64,000 nt of DNA from Pandoraea vervacti. Lineage in GTDB: Bacteria > Pseudomonadota > Gammaproteobacteria > Burkholderiales > Burkholderiaceae. This document shows, in pieces, positions 35,951 to 44,380 of this stretch; positions within the stretch are counted from its first letter, which is position 1; each line of letters starts with the position of its first letter. Both the position numbers and the translations under genes were made by a program. The stretch is from positions 4,464,001 to 4,528,000 of the forward strand of contig NZ_CP010897.2 of NCBI RefSeq assembly GCF_000934605.2, in the 5' to 3' direction. The notes beneath the pieces were generated by a model. It worked only from the letters and a program-made list of their open reading frames with translations, searched no databases and was not told the origin of the DNA.

Positions 35951-36505
35951 TTACAACGCCGTGGTGGCGGCCACGATCACCATTTCGAGCCGGCCAACGT
36001 AACGCCCCGCAGCGGGCGGATTCGCGCCTGCCGCACGGCCCGTCACCGAGAGCGGCATGGTTTTCGACTCGCCCTGCGCTGCGCCCGTCCAGACGTCGGC
36101 GGCCGTGAGCGTGGTCGCTGCCGTCGTGAGGGTCTTGCCGTCGAGCCTCACCGTCAGCGGAATGGCGGGCGCGGCGTTGTTGGTCGCGTGCACAAGCGAG
36201 GGCACCGCGCCCAGCCGGACCTGCACGCTACGCGTGATGTCGTTCGTGTAGAGACGCGTATGGACGGTTGGCGAGGCCATGTCCCCTGTCGACGCGTTGT
36301 AACCCAGCTCAAGGCTTTGCGGCATGGGCGCGCCGTTTGCCTGCAGTATCGAGAGCGTCGGGTCGACATTGGCGCTCAGATCGATCACGACTTCAGCGGC
36401 ATTGGCGGCGGCCGTCGGCAAGGCGATGGCCGCGACAGCGGCGAGTCGCCTCAGCGTCATCACGGGCCGCTTCACAAGCGTCTTCATCTTCATCTTCGGC
36501 TGCAT
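35951..36505 (-). CDS. Major pilin, CS1/CooA/CblA type
   Basis: The shaft subunit (184 aa) has a signal peptide ending AAANA, then a mature N-terminus VVIDLSANVDPTLSILQANG. This is the hallmark of the CS1/CFA/I and cable-pilus major subunits (VDPT...LQA.G). TRLYTNDITRSVQVRL and the C-terminal RYVGRLEMVIVA also fit. It has no Cys, as expected for this class. I chose ATG 36505 because GAGGAG lies eight bases upstream. It sits between the chaperone and usher genes. Confidence 0.88.
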   Translation of the reverse strand: MQPKMKMKTLVKRPVMTLRRLAAVAAIALPTAAANAAEVVIDLSANVDPTLSILQANGAPMPQSLELGYNASTGDMASPTVHTRLYTNDITRSVQVRLGAVPSLVHATNNAAPAIPLTVRLDGKTLTTAATTLTAADVWTGAAQGESKTMPLSVTGRAAGANPPAAGRYVGRLEMVIVAATTAL

Positions 36506-36521
36506 CTTGAAACTCCTCGAT

Positions 36522-37415
36522 TCATTGGATGTGAGGGTTGAGGAAAGCATGGTCTCCGGCGCTTTCGGACTGGGGAGGGCTCTGCGGCCCCTGGATATCG
36601 GCCGACGACGCGGCAGGCGTGGGCGTCAGGTCGACGACCTGCTCGTCTACCGCGCCGTCGACCCGATAACGAACTCGCACCGGCAGGTTGCGCAGTGCTT
36701 CGGGAATGGGATATGTCAGCCCCGGATAGACGCTACGGCCGATCTCGTGCCACTCGCACGCATGTTCGGCGTCACCGTCGCAACGCCCCATGGACGTCAC
36801 ATGCGCACGGACATTGCCGGTGTTCTTCAGACGATCGGCGTCGCCGATGGGCGTACGCGCGAGGCCGGGCAGCGCCCGCTGCGGCTCGACACGCACGAGT
36901 GCCCCCCAGACGAAATTGACGTTCACGTCAGGGGAGATGGCGTCCTGCGCGTCTTTCGGTTGACCTTGCACCGGCGCGATGACCGGCCGGAAATAGACCC
37001 GATAGGCAACTTCGGTCTGCGGGCGTCCGAGCGCCACCACGCGCACGAGCCGGGTCGCGCCTGCCGCAAGTACGAACTTCGCGGGCGAAGCCACCAGCGC
37101 GTTGCCAAGGCCGCCCGATGCCTGCGGCTGCCCGTGGGGCGCGAACTCGACCGACACCTCGTGCTCGGCGTCCGTTGCCGGATCGACGATACGTCTCACG
37201 CTCACATCCACGTACTGCGCATGGGGCGATTGCGAAGTGATCCGGATGACGCTCACCGGCGGCTGGTCGCCTGCGATCACGCTCGCGATGGGCGAGATGC
37301 TGACGTTCGCGCTCGCCAGTGCGGGCGCCCACGCCAACGCGCCTGCCACGATGGCATGACGCCACGCGGGGATGATCTTCCGGTCTCGGGTGACGCGCGG
37401 GTTCACGTCGCTCAT
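36522..37415 (-). CDS. Periplasmic fimbrial chaperone, CooB/CblB-like
   Basis: The chaperone (297 aa) holds pilins in the periplasm and hands them to the usher. A signal peptide (HAIVAGALAWAPALASA) leads into an immunoglobulin-like domain with the basic ATRLVRVVALG segment and YRVYFRPVI. It belongs to the alternate (alpha) chaperone class rather than the PapD class. A Cys pair (GRCDGDAEHACEW) could form a disulfide. The last 35-40 residues are a Pro/Ser/Gln-rich tail not usual for the family. GAGG precedes the ATG. It is the first gene of the operon. Confidence 0.85.
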   Translation of the reverse strand: MSDVNPRVTRDRKIIPAWRHAIVAGALAWAPALASANVSISPIASVIAGDQPPVSVIRITSQSPHAQYVDVSVRRIVDPATDAEHEVSVEFAPHGQPQASGGLGNALVASPAKFVLAAGATRLVRVVALGRPQTEVAYRVYFRPVIAPVQGQPKDAQDAISPDVNVNFVWGALVRVEPQRALPGLARTPIGDADRLKNTGNVRAHVTSMGRCDGDAEHACEWHEIGRSVYPGLTYPIPEALRNLPVRVRYRVDGAVDEQVVDLTPTPAASSADIQGPQSPPQSESAGDHAFLNPHIQ

Positions 37416-37529
37416 TTGCGTTCCTCGGTTCGTTGTCGCGGGTCGTGATCCCGCCGTGGCGCAGCGAACCCGTCTGCACGAATCGCCATCGCCTGAGTCA
37501 ATGGCGACATCGTAGAAACGCAGACAGAC

Positions 37530-37605
37530 GAGCGAAATCTGACAAGTCAGATTTCGCTCAATAGTGTGGAAATGAGTGCTTCCTTGAAGCCACGCTATCG
37601 ATAGC
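37530..37605. promoter_or_regulatory. Inverted repeats upstream of the fimbrial operon
   Basis: The 322-bp gap before the chaperone gene (37416-37737) has no gene. It holds a perfect 14-bp inverted repeat, GAGCGAAATCTGAC and GTCAGATTTCGCTC (37530-37559), with a two-base spacer. A 12-bp palindrome, GCTATCGATAGC, lies at 37594-37605. Both are candidate regulator sites near the pilus promoter; the binder is unknown. Confidence 0.5.
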
Positions 37606-37737
37606 GGGCTAAGGCACGGCTATGGCAGGCTACGCAAGCGCGATGGCAGGACGATCCCAGCGGCGCCGCAATGCTGCCGGGCAGCGCAAAGACGAGTGGC
37701 GGTGAGGCACAGGAGTGCCGCCGAGGCGGCGACGTCG

Positions 37738-38226
37738 TCAGTCGGCGAGCGCGACGTTCACGAGCACGGGCGCGAGCACGCGCACGATGTCAGCCGGCGC
37801 CATCGAGACCAGATAGCCGCGACGCCCGCCGTTGATGAAGATCTCGGGCAATTCGAGAATCGACGCTTCCATGTAGATCGGCATGCGCTTGCGTGTCCCG
37901 AACGGACTGGTGCCCCCGACCAGAAAGCCCGAGTGCCGGTTGGCGACTTCCGGCTTGCATGGCTCGATGCGCTTGCGCCCGGCCTGACGCGCCAGCGCTT
38001 TGGTCGACACCTGACGGTCGCCGTGCATCAGCACGATCAGCGGATTCGCGTCTTCGTCCTCCATGACCAGCGTCTTGATGACCGCATGTTCCGGCACCTG
38101 GAGCGCCTGCGACGAGACACGCGTACCGCCGTGCTCCTGATACTCGTAAAAATGATTCCGAAACGCGACCTTGGCTTCGCGAAGCTGTTTGGTGGCAGGG
38201 GTCTCGGCAGTCGCCTTGGATTTCAT
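37738..38226 (-). CDS. ybaK: Cys-tRNA(Pro)/Cys-tRNA(Cys) deacylase YbaK
   Basis: YbaK (162 aa) removes cysteine mischarged onto tRNA(Pro). The INS-domain marks are KTLVMEDEDANPLIVLMHGD, GGTSPFGTRKRMPIYMEASI and FINGGRRGYLVSM. I chose ATG 38226 (MKSKATAETPATKQLREAKV), which fits the family length; the reading extends upstream without family features. It is divergent from the AMP-ligase gene, whose start is 175 bp away. Confidence 0.92.
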   Translation of the reverse strand: MKSKATAETPATKQLREAKVAFRNHFYEYQEHGGTRVSSQALQVPEHAVIKTLVMEDEDANPLIVLMHGDRQVSTKALARQAGRKRIEPCKPEVANRHSGFLVGGTSPFGTRKRMPIYMEASILELPEIFINGGRRGYLVSMAPADIVRVLAPVLVNVALAD

Positions 38227-38400
38227 ATCGTAGAAGACGCAAAAAGCCATCAGCAGCGGTGCGGAACCCGTAGGGAAGCCGTACAGCGACACATCAGGCG
38301 AGGTGAAAACGAAGCGTGGCCGACGGCAGATCGGGAGGCCGTCGAATTCCGTAATATACGGATTGTAAGCAATCGCTTCATCGCGCATTACAATGCCGCC

Positions 38401-40047
38401 ATGTCTGCCCCACTCGCTCCACCTGCTCCACCTGCGCCCTTCGCGACCGCCACCGCGGACACTGCCGACACGGTCAACGGCAACCACGCGACCGACGCCG
38501 CCGATCGTCTTCACGGCGACATCGGGCACTGGCTCGCCGGTCTGCCGTCGCGCATCGACACATTGCCGGCGCGCATCGCGGCGCAAGCCCCCAATCGCGT
38601 TGCGCTCATCGACGACTTCGGCCGTCTGACCTACGGCGAGTTGACGCAGGCCATTGCGGCCGGCGCCGAGCGCTTGCGGGCGCACGGCGTGCGCGCAGGC
38701 GACCGGGTGATGATCGTGGGCGAGAACGGGATTGCCTACGTCGTGCTGCTGCTCGCGGTGGCCTCGCTCGACGCATGGCCGCTCTTGTGCAACGCACGGC
38801 TCTCGCCCTCGGAACTCGGCATGATTCGCGAGCACGCCGGGCCGCGCTGCGCGATCTACACCATCGACGCCTCGCCCGATGCCGCCGCCCACGCGCGTGG
38901 CGACGCTGCCAAGGTCATGTGGCCGGACCTCGCGCTGGGGGCGATCGCGGTGTCCGACATCGACGTCGAACGTGTTGCCGAACCGGTGGAAACGGACCCG
39001 GCGGCCCAATGCGCGGCGCTGATCTATACGACGGGCACCACCGGCACGCCCAAGGGGGTGCGGCTTTCGCATCGCAATCTGATGTTCGTCGCCGCCGTAT
39101 CGAGCACGTTGCGACGTGTTGGCCCTGAGGACATCGCATATGGCGTGCTGCCCATCTCGCATGTCTACGGGCTGACGTCGGTCTGCCTTGGCACGCTGTA
39201 CGCGGGCGCGACATTACGGCTTGCGGCACGTTTCGCACCGGAGGCCGTGCTCGACTCGCTCGCCCATGACGGATTGACGATCCTGCAGGGCGTGCCTGCC
39301 ATGCATGCCCGTCTGATGGCGCATGTCGCCACGCAGGGCCGGTCGCTTGTCGCGCCTCGCCTGCGCTTCGTCTACTCGGGCGGCTCGCCGCTGGACGCGG
39401 CGCTCAAGGCCCGCGTGGAAGCGTTCTACGGGCTGCCGGTCCACAACGGCTACGGGCTGACCGAGAGCAGCCCGACCGTCTCCCAGACATTGCTCGATGC
39501 GCCGCGCGACGACTGTGCGGTCGGTCCCGCCATACCGGGCGTCGCCGTGCGTATCGTGGGGCCGGACGGCCGCGACCTGCCCGACGGCGATGTCGGCGAA
39601 CTCTGGGTGCGTGGCCCGAACGTCATGCTCGGCTATTACCGCGCGCCGGACCTCACGGCCGCGACCGTCACCGAGGACGGCTGGCTGCGCACCGGCGATC
39701 TCGCACACCGCGCGGAGGATGGCACGCTATTTCTCGCGGGACGCGCTCGCGAACTCATCATCCACTCCGGCTTCAACGTCTACCCGATCGAAGTGGAACA
39801 GGCACTGGCGAGCCACCCCGATGTGCTCCAGGCCGCCGTGCTCGGCCGTCCGTGCGAGGGCAACGAGCAGGTGATCGCGTTCGTGGAAGCCCGCCCCGGG
39901 CATCGCATCGATGTCGAGGCGCTCGCACAATGGGCGGCAAAACGGCTCGCGCCGTACAAGCGCCCGGCGCGGATCCAGGTGCTCGACGCCCTGCCCGCCG
40001 CCTCGACCGGCAAGGTGCTCAAGCACAAACTCAAAGCGTTGCTCTGA
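38401..40047 (+). CDS. AMP-dependent acyl-CoA synthetase/ligase
   Basis: This adenylate-forming enzyme (548 aa) activates a carboxylic acid to acyl-AMP and then probably acyl-CoA. The P-loop YTTGTTGTPKGVRLSHRN lies near residue 205, followed by GYGLTESSPTVSQ, the GDLAHRAEDG motif with the hinge RARELI, and the catalytic Lys in PAASTGKVLKHKLK. The N-terminal 45 residues are low complexity (Ala/Pro/Thr). The acid cannot be deduced. A -10-like TACAAT ends six bases before ATG 38401, so the leader may be very short. Confidence 0.88.
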   Translation: MSAPLAPPAPPAPFATATADTADTVNGNHATDAADRLHGDIGHWLAGLPSRIDTLPARIAAQAPNRVALIDDFGRLTYGELTQAIAAGAERLRAHGVRAGDRVMIVGENGIAYVVLLLAVASLDAWPLLCNARLSPSELGMIREHAGPRCAIYTIDASPDAAAHARGDAAKVMWPDLALGAIAVSDIDVERVAEPVETDPAAQCAALIYTTGTTGTPKGVRLSHRNLMFVAAVSSTLRRVGPEDIAYGVLPISHVYGLTSVCLGTLYAGATLRLAARFAPEAVLDSLAHDGLTILQGVPAMHARLMAHVATQGRSLVAPRLRFVYSGGSPLDAALKARVEAFYGLPVHNGYGLTESSPTVSQTLLDAPRDDCAVGPAIPGVAVRIVGPDGRDLPDGDVGELWVRGPNVMLGYYRAPDLTAATVTEDGWLRTGDLAHRAEDGTLFLAGRARELIIHSGFNVYPIEVEQALASHPDVLQAAVLGRPCEGNEQVIAFVEARPGHRIDVEALAQWAAKRLAPYKRPARIQVLDALPAASTGKVLKHKLKALL

Positions 40048-40071
40048 CGCGTGACGCTTGCCAAGGGCGTC

Positions 40072-40974
40072 TTAGCCGCGCGGGTGATGCTGCGCGTGCA
40101 GCGACTTGAGACGTTCCCGCGCAACGTGCGTGTAGATCTGCGTGGTGGAGATGTCGGCATGACCGAGCAGCAACTGCACCACGCGCAGGTCCGCGCCATG
40201 GTTGATCAGATGCGTGGCGAACGCGTGCCGCAACGTATGCGGAGAGAGCGGCGCGCGAATATCGGCCTGCAAGGCGTAGCGCTTGATCAGATACCAGAAC
40301 GCCTGCCGGGTCATGCCTTCGCCGCGCTGCGTGACGAAGAGCGTGTCGCACGCCCGGCCGCTCAGCAGCACGCGACGACTCTCGTCGAGATAGCGGGCAA
40401 GCCAGCCGTTGGCCTCCTCGCCGAAGGGCACGAGACGCTCCTTCGCCCCCTTGCCGAAGATGCGCAGCACGCCTTCGTTCAAGCCCACTTCGATGGTCTT
40501 GAGCGCGACCAGCTCCGACACGCGCAGCCCGCTCGCGTACATCAATTCGAGCATGGCGCGGTCGCGCAGCCCCAGCGGTTGCGCGACGTCGGGCGCCGCG
40601 AGCAACGCTTCGACCTGCGCTTCCGACAAGGTCGAGGGCAGACGCTGCGCGCGCTTGGCCGACGCAATGCGCAGGCAAGGGTCCCGCTGCACGATGTGCT
40701 CGCGCAGCGCCCATTGGTAGAAACGTTTGAAGACGGACAGACGCCGGTTCACACTGCTCGCCAGACTTTCCCGGCGCCATGCGAGATACGCCGTGAGCGC
40801 CGCCTCGTCGACGGCATCGAGCGCGATGTCCTGCGACTCGGCAAGCCAATCGGCGAGCAGACGCAAGTCGCGGCGATAGGCGTCGAGCGTGTTTCGCGAC
40901 AGGCCGTCTTCGAGCCAGAGGGTGTCGCAGAACTGATCGATGAGGGTGGCGCTGCGTTCGCTGGATTGAGTCAA
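40072..40974 (-). CDS. xerD: Tyrosine recombinase XerD
   Basis: XerD (300 aa) resolves chromosome dimers with XerC at dif. The N-terminal SAM-like DNA-binding domain (GLSRNTLDAYRRDLRLLADW) and the catalytic Arg (YASGLRVSEL), Lys, HxxR (LSPHTLRHAFATHL), His (LLGHADIS) and Tyr (TTQIYTH) are all present. It starts at TTG 40974, overlapping the queG stop, which gives the usual N-terminus. It is convergent with the ligase gene. No dif site was recognised nearby. Confidence 0.94.
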   Translation of the reverse strand: MTQSSERSATLIDQFCDTLWLEDGLSRNTLDAYRRDLRLLADWLAESQDIALDAVDEAALTAYLAWRRESLASSVNRRLSVFKRFYQWALREHIVQRDPCLRIASAKRAQRLPSTLSEAQVEALLAAPDVAQPLGLRDRAMLELMYASGLRVSELVALKTIEVGLNEGVLRIFGKGAKERLVPFGEEANGWLARYLDESRRVLLSGRACDTLFVTQRGEGMTRQAFWYLIKRYALQADIRAPLSPHTLRHAFATHLINHGADLRVVQLLLGHADISTTQIYTHVARERLKSLHAQHHPRG

Positions 40975-42239
40975 ACCTGGGATCCTTTCTGTTCGGGCGC
41001 GCCTTCCTGTGCAAGCGCCCATGCCACGTGTTCGCGCACCAGCGCCGACGCATGGTCGCGGCGCGCGAGCAACGCGTCTCGCATCGGCTTGCGCGCCTGG
41101 GCATCGGCTGTGTCGCGCAACGCGTTGCCGAGTCCGACTGCCAGATTGCGCAGCCATCGTTCATGGCCGATGCGGCGAATCGGGCTGCCCTCGAGCCGAG
41201 ACATGAATTCCGTTTCGCTCCAGGCGAACAGTTCGACCAGCGACGCGTCGTCGAGCTTGTTTCGGGGCGCGAAATCGGCCAGCGGCGACGCTTGCGCAAA
41301 CTTGTTCCACGGACAGTGGAGCTGGCAGTCGTCGCAGCCGTAAATCCGGTTGCCCATCTTCGCGCGCAGCGGTTCGGGGATCGCGCCCTTGTGCTCGATC
41401 GTCAGATACGACACGCACAGGCGCGCATCGACGCGGAACGGTTCGGTGATCGCACCGGTCGGGCACACGTCCAGGCAACGCCGGCATTGTCCGCAGTGCT
41501 CGCCGCGCGCCATGGCCGCTTTCTCATGATCGGCATGATCGTCGCGATCGAGCGGCAGCGGCACGTCGACGAAAATCTCGCCCAGGAAGAACAGCGACCC
41601 CGCCTCTCGCGAGAGCAGCAGGGTATGTTTGCCGCGCCAGCCCAGCCCCGCCTTCTGCGCGAGTTCCACTTCGAGCACCGGCGCCGAGTCGGTGAATACG
41701 CGATAACCGAAGGGACCGATGGCCTTCGCAATACGATCGGCCAACTGCTGCAAGCGGTTGCGCATGACCTTGTGATAATCGCGTCCCCGGGCATAGATCG
41801 ACACGACGGCCTCGGCCGGTTGCGCGGCGCGTGCGGCTTCATGCGCGCGCCATTGCGAGAGATCGACATCGCTGGGGAGATAGTTCATGCGTGCGCTGAT
41901 GACGCGCACCGTGCCCGGCACCAGTTCGGCGGGACGCGCGCGCTTCATGCCATGGGCCGCCATGTAGTCCATGTCGCCGTGACATCCGTCGTCGAGCCAC
42001 TGCTGCAAGCCCGCTTCGGCGTGCGAGAGATCGGTGTCCGTGATGCCCACATGGCCGAAGCCGAGTTCGGTCGCCCATCCACGAATCTGCACGGCAAGCG
42101 TCGCCAGTGCCCCGGAATCGAGGGCAGATGGCGTCGCTTTGTCGCGCGAGGACGACACTTCCGGGGTCTCCGGGGGTGTCGATGGCTCGACTTGTGCGGC
42201 GGTAGCGGGGAAAATCACGGAAGCTTTCATCGACTCCAT
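40971..42239 (-). CDS. queG: Epoxyqueuosine reductase
   Basis: QueG (422 aa) performs the last step of queuosine synthesis in tRNA with cobalamin and two [4Fe-4S] clusters. Cluster ligands are in CGQCRRCLDVCPTGAI and CDDCQLHCPWNKF. The cobalamin domain carries YARGRDYHKVMRNRL, and the C-terminus is HEAT-like (RRDHASALVREHVAWAL). The first 45 residues are low complexity. The ATG 42239 is one of three close candidates (TTG 42248 and ATG 42230 are the others). Its start lies only eight bases from the divergent tsaE start. Confidence 0.94.
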   Translation of the reverse strand: MESMKASVIFPATAAQVEPSTPPETPEVSSSRDKATPSALDSGALATLAVQIRGWATELGFGHVGITDTDLSHAEAGLQQWLDDGCHGDMDYMAAHGMKRARPAELVPGTVRVISARMNYLPSDVDLSQWRAHEAARAAQPAEAVVSIYARGRDYHKVMRNRLQQLADRIAKAIGPFGYRVFTDSAPVLEVELAQKAGLGWRGKHTLLLSREAGSLFFLGEIFVDVPLPLDRDDHADHEKAAMARGEHCGQCRRCLDVCPTGAITEPFRVDARLCVSYLTIEHKGAIPEPLRAKMGNRIYGCDDCQLHCPWNKFAQASPLADFAPRNKLDDASLVELFAWSETEFMSRLEGSPIRRIGHERWLRNLAVGLGNALRDTADAQARKPMRDALLARRDHASALVREHVAWALAQEGAPEQKGSQV

Positions 42240-42247
42240 TTTACGCA

Positions 42248-42781
42248 ATGCCCGCCATGCCCGACTCTTCGGCGCCGCCCTTGCTGGGCGAGCGCATCTT
42301 CGCGCTGCCGGACGAAGCCGCCACTGAGGCCTTCGCCGCGGCGTTCGCGCGTGTCATCGTGGCGCGCATGGCGCACACCGATGCCGCGCACGCGGGGCTG
42401 CATGTGCAACTCTCGGGCGACCTCGGGGCCGGCAAAACGACCTTCGTGCGAGCGCTGTTGCGCGCGCTGGGCCATACGGGCCGCGTCAAAAGCCCGACCT
42501 ACGCGCTGTGCGAACCCTACAACATCGACACACCACAGGGCGCGTTGCCGGTCTATCATTTCGATCTGTACCGCTTTGCCGATCCGGCCGAATGGCATGA
42601 CACGGGCTTTCGCGAGCATTTTGCGGGCGATGCCCTGTGCCTGGTCGAGTGGCCGGAAAAAGCCGAAGGGCTCCTCGGCACCCCCGATTTGCGCCTTTGG
42701 CTGGAACCTGTCGGCGATAGTCGCCGTCTCACGACGAGCGCCTACACGCCGGCCGGTCTTGCTTGCCTGAACTCATGCTGA
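42248..42781 (+). CDS. tsaE: tRNA threonylcarbamoyladenosine synthesis ATPase TsaE
   Basis: TsaE (177 aa) is the ATPase partner of TsaB-TsaD in making t6A on tRNA. The Walker A loop reads LSGDLGAGKTTFVRALLRAL (residues 55-74), followed by VKSPTYALCEPY and VYHFDLYRF. The C-terminal 20 residues are variable. Its stop overlaps the amiC start by seven bases, so the two are coupled. The promoter must lie inside the queG coding region. Confidence 0.93.
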   Translation: MPAMPDSSAPPLLGERIFALPDEAATEAFAAAFARVIVARMAHTDAAHAGLHVQLSGDLGAGKTTFVRALLRALGHTGRVKSPTYALCEPYNIDTPQGALPVYHFDLYRFADPAEWHDTGFREHFAGDALCLVEWPEKAEGLLGTPDLRLWLEPVGDSRRLTTSAYTPAGLACLNSC

Positions 42782-44265
42782 TCAAACGCTTCGCCCGTAC
42801 CGACGACGCCTCATCGCCCAATGCCGGCCGCCGCCGCGCCTTGCGCGTCGGCGCATCGACGTTGATTCTGGCCCTCACCGGCCCCCGTCTCGCTTTCGCC
42901 AACGCCATCGTTGCCGTGCGTGTCTGGCCGGCAAGGGACTACACACGTGTCACGCTCGAGACCGACAACCCGGTCAAGTTCCAGCAGCAGTTGATGGAAA
43001 GTCCGAACCGCTTCGTCATCGATCTCGACGAAGTGGATCTGAATCCCGCGCTGCGCGATCTCGTCGCGAAAATTCAACCGAACGACCCGCAGATCGCACA
43101 AGTGCGCGTGGGGCAGTTCAAACCCGGCGTCGTGCGCATGGTTTTCGACCTCAAGGCCGGGGTGAAGCCACAGTCGTTCACGCTGCCGCCGGTGGCGGGT
43201 TACAAGTACCGCACGGTGTTCGATCTGTACCCGGCCGTCGAGCCCGATCCGCTCATGGAGCTGCTCGCGCAGACCGCGAACAAGGCTCAGGCGCTCGCGC
43301 AAAGCTCTCAGTCGTCGCAGTCGCTGCATCCGTCCCAACCGTCGGCCGGCGCCAGCACGCCGAGCACGGAGGAGAGCGAAGCCTTCTTCCAGAAGTACGC
43401 ACAGCGCGACCAGGCCGGACGTCCGCCGCGCCCCGGCCCCACGCCGTCGACGCCCGCACCGGACAAAACGCCGCCGCTGGCCCAGCGTAATGACAAGGAG
43501 AACAAGGACGACACCGACGACTACGTGCCGCCTGCACGCGCGCAGAAGACCGCCCGCCTGCTCACCATCGCGCTCGACCCGGGCCATGGCGGGGAAGACC
43601 CCGGCGCCATCGGCGGGCGCGGCACATACGAGAAGGTCGTGGTGTTGCAGATCGCCAAGCGCCTGCGTCAGAAGATCGACGCCGAGCCGAACATGCGCGC
43701 CATGATGACTCGCGACGCGGACTTCTTCGTACCGCTCGGCGTGCGTGTGCAGAAGGCGCGCCGCGTCGACGCCGACCTGTTCATGTCGATCCATGCCGAC
43801 GCCTTCACCTCCCCTTCGGCCAACGGGGCGTCCGTGTTCGCCCTGTCCGAGCGCGGGGCAACGAGCGCCACGGCGCGGCTTCTCGAGAAGACGCAGAACG
43901 CCTCCGACCTGATCGGCGGCGTCAACATCAAGACCAACGACCGGACCGTCGCCCACGCGCTGCTCGACATGTCGACGACCGCCCAGATTCGCGATAGCAA
44001 GGTGTTCGGCACCGCACTGCTCTCACAGATCGGCACGGTGGCGCCGCGCCTTCACAGCAAGAACGTCGAACAGGCGTCGTTCGCCGTGCTCAAGGCGCCG
44101 GACATCCCGTCGGTGCTGGTCGAGACCGCCTTCATCAGTAACCCGGACGAAGAGCGCAACCTGATCGATCCGGCGTATCAGGACCGCTTGGCCGACGCGC
44201 TGCTCAAGGGCATCAAGGCCTACTTCGCCAAGAACCCGCCCATCGCGAAGAACCGTACGGCCTGA
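42775..44265 (+). CDS. amiC: N-acetylmuramoyl-L-alanine amidase with AMIN domain
   Basis: This periplasmic amidase (496 aa) splits septal peptidoglycan during cell separation. The leader has a twin-arginine-like run (GRRRALRVGASTLILALTG). An AMIN domain (residues 45-145) targets the septum, a low-complexity Ser/Gln/Pro linker follows (residues 170-255), and the catalytic Amidase_3 domain has zinc ligands in ALDPGHGGEDPGA and FMSIHADAF and the Glu in LVETAFISN. ATG 42775 overlaps tsaE. Its native terminator is split by an IS150-type element. Confidence 0.94.
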   Translation: MLIKRFARTDDASSPNAGRRRALRVGASTLILALTGPRLAFANAIVAVRVWPARDYTRVTLETDNPVKFQQQLMESPNRFVIDLDEVDLNPALRDLVAKIQPNDPQIAQVRVGQFKPGVVRMVFDLKAGVKPQSFTLPPVAGYKYRTVFDLYPAVEPDPLMELLAQTANKAQALAQSSQSSQSLHPSQPSAGASTPSTEESEAFFQKYAQRDQAGRPPRPGPTPSTPAPDKTPPLAQRNDKENKDDTDDYVPPARAQKTARLLTIALDPGHGGEDPGAIGGRGTYEKVVVLQIAKRLRQKIDAEPNMRAMMTRDADFFVPLGVRVQKARRVDADLFMSIHADAFTSPSANGASVFALSERGATSATARLLEKTQNASDLIGGVNIKTNDRTVAHALLDMSTTAQIRDSKVFGTALLSQIGTVAPRLHSKNVEQASFAVLKAPDIPSVLVETAFISNPDEERNLIDPAYQDRLADALLKGIKAYFAKNPPIAKNRTA

Positions 44266-44331
44266 CGTGGCGCGTTGCGTCGTCTTTGCGCGCTACATGC
44301 CGGTAATATCGTTGCAAGCAAGTCGCAAATG

Positions 44332-44349
44332 AAAAATGGCGCGCCCGAA
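44332..44349 (+). terminator. Left half of the amiC/dedA terminator, split by an IS
   Basis: AAAAATGGCGCG-CCCGA (44332-44348) is the left arm. TCGGG-A-CGCGCCATTTTT (45801-45818) is the right arm, on the other side of the IS. Rejoined with one copy of the GAA duplication, they make a 17-bp stem with one bulge and the loop ATCGAA, flanked by A and T runs for use on both strands. Confidence 0.85.
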
Positions 44350-44380
44350 TGAACTGACCCCGTAAAGTTGGACGGGAAAG

